From Auanema rhodensis (Eukaryota > Nematoda > Chromadorea > Rhabditida > Rhabditidae), in contig OZ059896.1 of assembly GCA_964057225.1 (NCBI GenBank), positions 2,294,001 through 2,358,000 of the forward strand: a stretch of DNA of 64,000 bases, given 5' to 3'. The position numbers and the translations under genes were made by a program. Each line of letters starts with the position of its first letter. Position 1 is the stretch's first letter. The notes below the pieces were generated by a model that worked only from the letters and a program-made list of their open reading frames with translations, made no database searches and was not told where the DNA came from. Positions 51,984-62,510 of the stretch are shown here, one piece after another.

Positions 51984-54089
51984 TTGAAAAATGATGCATT
52001 AGTGTATGTTGAGTTTCCATGTACACTCAACATTGCTTCCAAAAACATTTTGACAAAAATTTTTTCGAAAAATTTTAAAATAATTTAGCAAAAAGTAGAT
52101 GTTTTTAGATTCCTTTTTTTGAGGCAAAAACGATGGACAATGTTATTCAACGAAAAAATCAATTCTTCAGGGTGAAAATCGAGGATATAAGTGTGAACTT
52201 ATATCAGTTAATATCTCGGTGCATTTTTAAGCTAGCGCAAATCTGATAACACAGATCGACGCAGCTTAAAAATCCGCATCGAATGCACTATACTACATTA
52301 AGAAAAGCTCAATACAAAAATTAGTTATGATCGTTTGAAAAATGATGCATTAGTGTATGTTGAGTTTCCATGTACACTCAAAATTGCTTCCAAAAACATT
52401 TTGACAAAAATTTTTTCGAAAAATTTCAAAATAATTTAGCAAAAAGTAGATGTTTTTAGATTCCTTTTTTCAAGGCAAAAACGATGGACAATGTTATTCA
52501 ACGAAAAAATTAATTCTTCAGGGTGAAAATCGAGGATATAAGTGTGAACTTATATCAGTTAATATCTCGGTGCATTTTTAAGCTAGCGCAAATCTGATAA
52601 CACAGATCGACGCAGCTTAAAAATCCGCATCGAATGCACTATACTACATTAAGAAAAACTCAATACAAAAATTAGTTATGATCGTTTGAAAAATGATGCA
52701 TTAGTGTATGTTGAGTTTCCATGTACACTCAAAATTGCTTCCAAAAACATTTTGACAAAAATTTTTTCGAAAAATTTCAAAATAATTTAGCAAAAAGTAG
52801 ATGTTTTTAGATTCCTTCTTTCAAGGCAAAAACGATGGACAATGTTATTCAACGAAAAAATTAATTCTTCAGGGTGAAAATCGAGGATATAAGTGTGAAC
52901 TTATATCAGTTAATATCTCGGTGCATTTTTAAGCTAGCGCAAATCTGATAACACAGATCGACGCAGCTTAAAAATCCGCATCGAATGCACTATATTACAT
53001 AGAGAAACGCTCAATACAAAAATTAGTTATGATCGTTTGAAAAATGATGCATTAGTGTATGTTGAGTTTCCATGTACACTCAACATTGCTTCCAAAAACA
53101 TTTTGACAAAAATTTTTTCGAAAAATTTCAAAATAATTTAGCAAAAAGTAGATGTTTTTAGATTCCTTCTTTCAAGGCAAAAACGATGGACAATGTTATT
53201 CAACGAAAAAATTAATTCTTCAGGGTGAAAATCGAGGATATAAGTGTGAACTTATATCAGTTAATATCTCGGTGCATTTTTAAGCTAGCGCAAATCTGAT
53301 AACACAGATCGACGCAGCTTAAAAATCCGCATCGAATGCACTATATTACATAGAGAAACGCTCAATACAAAAATTAGTTATGATCGTTTGAAAAATGATG
53401 CATTAGTGTATGTTGAGTTTCCATGTACACTCAACATTGCTTCCAAAAACATTTTGACAAAAATTTTTTCGAAAAATTTCAAAATAATTTAGCAAAAAGT
53501 AGATGTTTTTAGATTCCTTCTTTCAAGGCAAAAACGATGGACAATGTTATTCAACGAAAAAATTAATTCTTCAGGGTGAAAATCGAGGATATAAGTGTGA
53601 ACTTATATCAGTTAATATCTCGGTGCATTTTTAAGCTAGCGCAAATCTGATAACACAGATCGACGCAGCTTAAAAGTCCGCATCGAATGCACTATACTAC
53701 ATTAAGAAAAGCTTAATACAAAAATTAGTTATGATCGTTTGAAAAATGATGCATTAGTGTATGTTGAGTTTCCATGTACACTCAAAATTGCTTCCAAAAA
53801 CATTTTGACAAAAATTTTTTCGAAAAATTTCAAAATAATTTAGCAAAAAGTAGATGTTTTTAGATTCCTTCTTTCAAGGCAAAAACGATGGACCATGTTA
53901 TTCAACGAAAAAATTAATTCTTCAGGGTGAAAATCGAGGATATAAGTGTGAACTTATATCAGTTGATATCTCGGTGCATTTTTAAGCTAGCGCAAATCTG
54001 ATAACACAGATCGACGCAGCTTAAAAATCCGCATCGAATGCATTATACTACATGGAGAAACGCTCATCACAAAAATTAGTTATGATCGT

Positions 54090-54439
54090 TTGAAAAATGA
54101 TGCATTACTGTATGTTGAGTTTCCATGTACACTCAACATTGCTTCCAAAAACATTTTGACAAAATTTTTTCGAAAAATTTCAAAATAATTTCGCAAAAAG
54201 TAGATGTTTTTAGATTCCTTTTTTTGAGGCAAAAACGATGGACAATGTTATTCAACGAAAAAATTAATTCTTCAGGGTGAAAATCGAGGATATAAGTGTG
54301 AACTTATATCAGTTGATATCTCGGTGCATTTTTAAGCTAGCGCAAATCTGATAACACAGATCGAAGCAGCTTAAAAATCCGCATCGAATGCATTATACTA
54401 CATGGAGAAACGCTCATCACAAAAATTAGTTATGATCGT
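54090..54439 (+). repeat. 350-bp monomer subtype, copy 2
   Basis: It has the same deletion and the same ACTG, TTTCGC and CGAAGC markers as the copy at 51634, 2456 bases upstream. Confidence 0.88.
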
Positions 54440-55843
54440 TTGAAAAATGATGCATTAGTGTATGTTGAGTTTCCATGTACACTCAACATTGCTTCCAAAA
54501 ACATTTTGACAAAAATTTTTTCGAAAAATTTTAAAATAATTTAGCAAAAAGTAGATGTTTTTAGATTCCTTTTTTTGAGGCAAAAACGATGGACAATGTT
54601 ATTCAACGAAAAAATCAATTCTTCAGGGTGAAAATCGAGGATATAAGTGTGAACTTATATCAGTTAATATCTCGGTGCATTTTTAAGCTAGCGCAAATCT
54701 GATAACACAGATCGACGCAGCTTAAAAAACCGCATCGAATGCACTATATTACATTGAGAAAAGCTTAATACAAAAATTAGTTATGATCGTTTGAAAAATG
54801 ATGCATTAGTGTATGTTGAGTTTCCATGTACACTCAAAATTGCTTCCAAAAACATTTTGACAAAAATTTTTTCGAAAAATTTCATAATAATTTAGCAAAA
54901 AGTAGATGTTTTTAGATTCCTTCTTTCAAGGCAAAAACGATGGACAATGTTATTCAACGAAAAAATTAATTCTTCAGGGTGAAAATCGAGGATATAAGTG
55001 TGAACTTATATCAGTTAATATCTCGGTGCATTTTTAAGCTAGCGCAAATCTGATAACACAGATCGACGCAGCTTAAAAATCCGCATCGAATGCACTATAT
55101 TACATTGAGGAAAGCTCAATACAAAAATTAGTTATGATCGTTTGAAAAATGATGCATTAGTGTATGTTGAGTTTCCATGTACACTCAACATTGCTTCCAA
55201 AAACATTTTGACAAAAATTTTTTCGAAAAATTTCAAAATAATTTAGCAAAAAGTAGATGTTTTTAGATTCCTTCTTTCAAGGCAAAAACGATGGACAATG
55301 TTATTCAACGAAAAAATTAATTCTTCAGGGTGAAAATCGAGGATATAAGTGTGAACTTATATCAGTTGATATCTCGGTGCATTTTTAAGCTAGCGCAAAT
55401 CTGATAACATAGATCGACGCAGCTTAAAAGTCCGCATCGAATGCACTATACTACATTAAGAAAAGCTTAATACAAAAATTAGTTATGATCGTTTGAAAAA
55501 TGATGCATTAGTGTATGTTGAGTTTCCATGTACACTCAAAATTGCTTCCAAAAACATTTTGACAAAAATTTTTTCGAAAAATTTCAAAATAATTTAGCAA
55601 AAAGTAGATGTTTTTAGATTCCTTCTTTCAAGGCAAAAACGATGGACCATGTTATTCAACGAAAAAATTAATTCTTCAGGGTGAAAATCGAGGATATAAG
55701 TGTGAACTTATATCAGTTGATATCTCGGTGCATTTTTAAGCTAGCGCAAATCTGATAACACAGATCGACGCAGCTTAAAAATCCGCATCGAATGCATTAT
55801 ACTACATGGAGAAACGCTCATCACAAAAATTAGTTATGATCGT

Positions 55844-56193
55844 TTGAAAAATGATGCATTACTGTATGTTGAGTTTCCATGTACACTCAACATTGCTTCC
55901 AAAAACATTTTGACAAAATTTTTTCGAAAAATTTCAAAATAATTTCGCAAAAAGTAGATGTTTTTAGATTCCTTTTTTTGAGGCAAAAACGATGGACAAT
56001 GTTATTCAACGAAAAAATTAATTCTTCAGGGTGAAAATCGAGGATATAAGTGTGAACTTATATCAGTTGATATCTCGGTGCATTTTTAAGCTAGCGCAAA
56101 TCTGATAACACAGATCGAAGCAGCTTAAAAATCCGCATCGAATGCATTATACTACATGGAGAAACGCTCATCACAAAAATTAGTTATGATCGT
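55844..56193 (+). repeat. 350-bp monomer subtype, copy 3
   Basis: It has the same deletion and markers, 1754 bases after copy 2. Confidence 0.88.
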
Positions 56194-56544
56194 TTGAAAA
56201 ATGATGCATTAGTGTATGTTGAGTTTCCATGTACACTCAACATTGCTTCCAAAAACATTTTGACAAAAATTTTTTCGAAAAATTTTAAAATAATTTAGCA
56301 AAAAGTAGATGTTTTTAGATTCCTTTTTTTGAGGCAAAAACGATGGACAATGTTATTCAACGAAAAAATCAATTCTTCAGGGTGAAAATCGAGGATATAA
56401 GTGTGAACTTATATCAGTTAATATCTCGGTGCATTTTTAAGCTAGCGCAAATCTGATAACACAGATCGACGCAGCTTAAAAAACCGCATCGAATGCACTA
56501 TATTACATTGAGAAAAGCTTAATACAAAAATTAGTTATGATCGT

Positions 56545-59500
56545 TTGAAAAATGATGCATTAGTGTATGTTGAGTTTCCATGTACACTCAAAATTGCTTC
56601 CAAAAACATTTTGACAAAAATTTTTTCGAAAAATTTCATAATAATTTAGCAAAAAGTAGATGTTTTTAGATTCCTTCTTTCAAGGCAAAAACGATGGACA
56701 ATGTTATTCAACGAAAAAATTAATTCTTCAGGGTGAAAATCGAGGATATAAGTGTGAACTTATATCAGTTAATATCTCGGTGCATTTTTAAGCTAGCGCA
56801 AATCTGATAACACAGATCGACGCAGCTTAAAAATCCGCATCGAATGCACTATATTACATTGAGGAAAGCTCAATACAAAAATTAGTTATGATCGTTTGAA
56901 AAATGATGCATTAGTGTATGTTGAGTTTCCATGTACACTCAACATTGCTTCCAAAAACATTTTGACAAAAATTTTTTCGAAAAATTTCAAAATAATTTAG
57001 CAAAAAGTAGATGTTTTTAGATTCCTTCTTTCAAGGCAAAAACGATGGACAATGTTATTCAACGAAAAAAATAATTCTTCAGGGTGAAAATCGAGGATAT
57101 AAGTGTGAACTTATATCAGTTGATATCTCGGTGCATTTTTAAGCTAGCGCAAATCTGATAACATAGATCGACGCAGCTTAAAAGTCCGCATCGAATGCAC
57201 TATACTACATTAAGAAAAGCTCAATACAAAAATTAGTTATGATCGTTTGAAAAATGATGCATTAGTGTATGTTGAGTTTCCATGTACACTCAAAATTGCT
57301 TCCAAAAACATTTTGACAAAAATTTTTTCGAAAAATTTCAAAATAATTTAGCAAAAAGTAGATGTTTTTAGATTCCTTCTTTCAAGGCAAAAACGATGGA
57401 CAATGTTATTCAACGAAAAAATTAATTCTTCAGGGTGAAAATCGAGGATATAAGTGTGAACTTATATCAGTTAATATCTCGGTGCATTTTTAAGCTAGCG
57501 CAAATCTGATAACACAGATCGACGCAGCTTAAAAAACCGCATCGAATGCACTATATTACATTGAGAAAAGCTTAATACAAAAATTAGTTATGATCGTTTG
57601 AAAAATGATGCATTAGTGTATGTTGAGTTTCCATGTACACTCAAAATTGCTTCCAAAAACATTTTGACAAAAATTTTTTCGAAAAATTTCAAAATAATTT
57701 AGCAAAAAGTAGATGTTTTTAGATTCCTTCTTTCAAGGCAAAAACGATGGACAATGTTATTCAACGAAAAAATTAATTCTTCAGGGTGAAAATCGAGGAT
57801 ATAAGTGTGAACTTATATCAGTTAATATCTCGGTGCATTTTTAAGCTAGCGCAAATCTGATAACACAGATCGAAGCAGCTTAAAAATCCGCATCGAATGC
57901 ATTATACTACATGGAGAAACGCTCATCACAAAAATTAGTTATGATCGTTTGAAAAATGATGCATTAGTGTATGTTGAGTTTCCATGTACACTCAACATTG
58001 CTTCCAAAAACATTTTGACAAAATTTTTTCGAAAAATTTCAAAATAATTTCGCAAAAAGTAGATGTTTTTAGATTCCTTTTTTTGAGGCAAAAACGATGG
58101 ACAATGTTATTCAACGAAAAAATTAATTCTTCAGGGTGAAAATCGAGGATATAAGTGTGAACTTATATCAGTTGATATCTCGGTGCATTTTTAAGCTAGC
58201 GCAAATCTGATAACACAGATCGAAGCAGCTTAAAAATCCGCATCGAATGCATTATACTACATGGAGAAACGCTCATCACAAAAATTAGTTATGATCGTTT
58301 GAAAAATGATGCATTAGTGTATGTTGAGTTTCCATGTACACTCAACATTGCTTCCAAAAACATTTTGACAAAAATTTTTTCGAAAAATTTTAAAATAATT
58401 TAGCAAAAAGTAGATGTTTTTAGATTCCTTTTTTTGAGGCAAAAACGATGGACAATGTTATTCAACGAAAAAATCAATTCTTCAGGGTGAAAATCGAGGA
58501 TATAAGTGTGAACTTATATCAGTTAATATCTCGGTGCATTTTTAAGCTAGCGCAAATCTGATAACACAGATCGACGCAGCTTAAAAAACCGCATCGAATG
58601 CACTATATTACATTGAGAAAAGCTTAATACAAAAATTAGTTATGATCGTTTGAAAAATGATGCATTAGTGTATGTTGAGTTTCCATGTACACTCAAAATT
58701 GCTTCCAAAAACATTTTGACAAAAATTTTTTCGAAAAATTTCATAATAATTTAGCAAAAAGTAGATGTTTTTAGATTCCTTCTTTCAAGGCAAAAACGAT
58801 GGACAATGTTATTCAACGAAAAAATTAATTCTTCAGGGTGAAAATCGAGGATATAAGTGTGAACTTATATCAGTTAATATCTCGGTGCATTTTTAAGCTA
58901 GCGCAAATCTGATAACACAGATCGACGCAGCTTAAAAATCCGCATCGAATGCACTATATTACATTGAGGAAAGCTCAATACAAAAATTAGTTATGATCGT
59001 TTGAAAAATGATGCATTAGTGTATGTTGAGTTTCCATGTACACTCAACATTGCTTCCAAAAACATTTTGACAAAAATTTTTTCGAAAAATTTCAAAATAA
59101 TTTAGCAAAAAGTAGATGTTTTTAGATTCCTTCTTTCAAGGCAAAAACGATGGACAATGTTATTCAACGAAAAAATTAATTCTTCAGGGTGAAAATCGAG
59201 GATATAAGTGTGAACTTATATCAGTTGATATCTCGGTGCATTTTTAAGCTAGCGCAAATCTGATAACATAGATCGACGCAGCTTAAAAGTCCGCATCGAA
59301 TGCACTATACTACATTAAGAAAAGCTCAATACAAAAATTAGTTATGATCGTTTGAAAAATGATGCATTAGTGTATGTTGAGTTTCCATGTACACTCAAAA
59401 TTGCTTCCAAAAACATTTTGACAAAAATTTTTTCGAAAAATTTCAAAATAATTTAGCAAAAAGTAGATGTTTTTAGATTCCTTCTTTCAAGGCAAAAACG

Positions 59501-61106
59501 ATGGACAATGTTATTCAACGAAAAAATTAATTCTTCAGGGTGAAAATCGAGGATATAAGTGTGAACTTATATCAGTTAATATCTCGGTGCATTTTTAAGC
59601 TAGCGCAAATCTGATAACACAGATCGACGCAGCTTAAAAAACCGCATCGAATGCACTATATTACATTGAGAAAAGCTTAATACAAAAATTAGTTATGATC
59701 GTTTGAAAAATGATGCATTAGTGTATGTTGAGTTTCCATGTACACTCAAAATTGCTTCCAAAAACATTTTGACAAAAATTTTTTCGAAAAATTTCAAAAT
59801 AATTTAGCAAAAAGTAGATGTTTTTAGATTCCTTCTTTCAAGGCAAAAACGATGGACAATGTTATTCAACGAAAAAATTAATTCTTCAGGGTGAAAATCG
59901 AGGATATAAGTGTGAACTTATATCAGTTAATATCTCGGTGCATTTTTAAGCTAGCGCAAATCTGATAACACAGATCGACGCAGCTTAAAAATCCGCATCG
60001 AATGCACTATATTACATTGAGGAAAGCTCAATACAAAAATTAGTTATGATCGTTTGAAAAATGATGCATTAGTGTATGTTGAGTTTCCATGTACACTCAA
60101 CATTGCTTCCAAAAACATTTTGACAAAAATTTTTTCGAAAAATTTCAAAATAATTTAGCAAAAAGTAGATGTTTTTAGATTCCTTCTTTCAAGGCAAAAA
60201 CGATGGACAATGTTATTCAACGAAAAAATTAATTCTTCAGGGTGAAAATCGAGGATATAAGTGTGAACTTATATCAGTTGATATCTCGGTGCATTTTTAA
60301 GCTAGCGCAAATCTGATAACATAGATCGACGCAGCTTAAAAGTCCGCATCGAATGCACTATACTACATTAAGAAAAGCTCAATACAAAAATTAGTTATGA
60401 TCGTTTGAAAAATGATGCATTAGTGTATGTTGAGTTTCCATGTACACTCAAAATTGCTTCCAAAAACATTTTGACAAAAATTTTTTCGAAAAATTTCAAA
60501 ATAATTTAGCAAAAAGTAGATGTTTTTAGATTCCTTCTTTCAAGGCAAAAACGATGGACAATGTTATTCAACGAAAAAATTAATTCTTCAGGGTGAAAAT
60601 CGAGGATATAAGTGTGAACTTATATCAGTTAATATCTCGGTGCATTTTTAAGCTAGCGCAAATCTGATAACACAGATCGACGCAGCTTAAAAAACCGCAT
60701 CGAATGCACTATATTACATTGAGAAAAGCTTAATACAAAAATTAGTTATGATCGTTTGAAAAATGATGCATTAGTGTATGTTGAGTTTCCATGTACACTC
60801 AAAATTGCTTCCAAAAACATTTTGACAAAAATTTTTTCGAAAAATTTCAAAATAATTTAGCAAAAAGTAGATGTTTTTAGATTCCTTCTTTCAAGGCAAA
60901 AACGATGGACAATGTTATTCAACGAAAAAATTAATTCTTCAGGGTGAAAATCGAGGATATAAGTGTGAACTTATATCAGTTAATATCTCGGTGCATTTTT
61001 AAGCTAGCGCAAATCTGATAACACAGATCGACGCAGCTTAAAAATCCGCATCGAATGCACTATATTACATAGAGAAACGCTCAATACAAAAATTAGTTAT
61101 GATCGT
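56545..61106 (+). repeat. Block-B trimeric higher-order repeat (1053 bp unit)
   Basis: Three head types, CATTGAGAAAAGCTTAAT, CATTGAGGAAAGCTCAAT and CATTAAGAAAAGCTCAAT, repeat in order at 56545/56896/57247, 58650/59001/59352 and 59703/60054/60405, then restart at 60756. The pair of 350-bp-cassette monomers (57949, 58299) interrupts it, so this trimer overlaps the cassette HOR. TTTCATAATAATTTAGC marks the first monomer at 54791, 56545 and 58650 only. Confidence 0.85.
57949..58298 (+). repeat. 350-bp monomer subtype, copy 4
   Basis: It has the same deletion, TTTCGC and CGAAGC, but CATTAGTGTATG as in ordinary monomers. It is therefore either the parent state of copies 1-3 or a converted copy. 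Confidence 0.86.
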
Positions 61107-62510
61107 TTGAAAAATGATGCATTAGTGTATGTTGAGTTTCCATGTACACTCAAAATTGCTTCCAAAAACATTTTGACAAAAATTTTTTCGAAAAATTTCA
61201 AAATAATTTAGCAAAAAGTAGATGTTTTTAGATTCCTTTTTTCGAGGCAAAAACGATGGACAATGTTATTCAACGAAAAAATTAATTCTTCAGGGTGAAA
61301 ATCGAGGATATAAGTGTGAACTTATATCAGTTAATATCTCGGTGCATTTTTAAGCTAGCGCAAATCTGATAACACAGATCGACGCAGCTTAAAAATCCGC
61401 ATCGAATGCACTATATTACATAGAGAAACGCTCAATACAAAAATTAGTTATGATCGTTTGAAAAATGATGCATTAGTGTATGTTGAGTTTCCATGTACAC
61501 TCAACATTGCTTCCAAAAACATTTTGACAAAAATTTTTTCGAAAAATTTCAAAATAATTTAGCAAAAAGTAGATGTTTTTAGATTCCTTTTTTCGAGGCA
61601 AAAACGATGGACAATGTTATTCAACGAAAAAATTAATTCTTCAGGGTGAAAATCGAGGATATAAGTGTGAACTTATATCAGTTAATATCTCGGTGCATTT
61701 TTAAGCTAGCGCAAATCTGATAACACAGATCGACGCAGCTTAAAAATCCGCATCGAATGCACTATATTACATAGAGAAACGCTCAATACAAAAATTAGTT
61801 ATGATCGTTTGAAAAATGATGCATTAGTGTATGTTGAGTTTCCATGTACACTCAACATTGCTTCCAAAAACATTTTGACAAAAATTTTTTCGAAAAATTT
61901 CAAAATAATTTAGCAAAAAGTAGATGTTTTTAGATTCCTTTTTTCGAGGCAAAAACGATGGACAATGTTATTCAACGAAAAAATTAATTCTTCAGGGTGA
62001 AAATCGAGGATATAAGTGTGAACTTATATCAGTTGATATCTCGGTGCATTTTTAAGCTAGCGCAAATCTGATAACACAGATCGACGCAGCTTAAAAATCC
62101 GCATCGAATGCACTATATTACATAGAGAAACGCTCAATACAAAAATTAGTTATGATCGTTTGAAAAATGATGCATTAGTGTATGTTGAGTTTCCATGTAC
62201 ACTCAAAATTGCTTCCAAAAACATTTTGACAAAAATTTTTTCGAAAAATTTCAAAATAATTTAGCAAAAAGTAGATGTTTTTAGATTTCTTTTTTCGAGG
62301 CAAAAACGATGGACAATGTTATTCAACGAAAAAATTAATTCTTCAGGGTGAAAATCGAGGATATAAGTGTGAACTTATATCAGTTAATATCTCGGTGCAT
62401 TTTTAAGCTAGCGCAAATCTGATAACACAGATCGACGCAGCTTAAAAATCCGCATCGAATGCACTATATTACATAGAGAAACGCTCAATACAAAAATTAG
62501 TTATGATCGT
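61107..62510 (+). repeat. Block-B monomeric run (TTTTTTCGAGGC type)
   Basis: Four successive monomers (61107, 61458, 61809, 62160) share CATAGAGAAACGCTC heads and TTTTTTCGAGGCAAAAACG, a state I noticed nowhere else. They differ only at AAAATTGC/AACATTGC, TTAATATC/TTGATATC and one ATTTCTT. This is recent single-monomer amplification without HOR structure. Confidence 0.82.

Larger units (their letters stand above)
51283..58649 (+). repeat. Block-B cassette HOR with 5-7 monomer spacing
   Basis: A three-monomer cassette recurs. The first monomer has GACCATGTTATTC (51283, 53739, 55493). The second is 350 bp with CTCATCAC, ACAAAATTTTTTCG, TTTCGCAAAAAG and CGAAGCAGC (51634, 54090, 55844, 57949; the first three also have CATTACTGTATG). 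The third has TTTTAAAATAATTTAGC and AAAATCAATTC (51984, 54440, 56194, 58299). Successive 350-bp monomers lie 2456, 1754 and 2105 bases apart, that is 7, 5 and 6 monomers. In the last round the first monomer is replaced by another type and ACTG has become AGTG. Confidence 0.88.
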
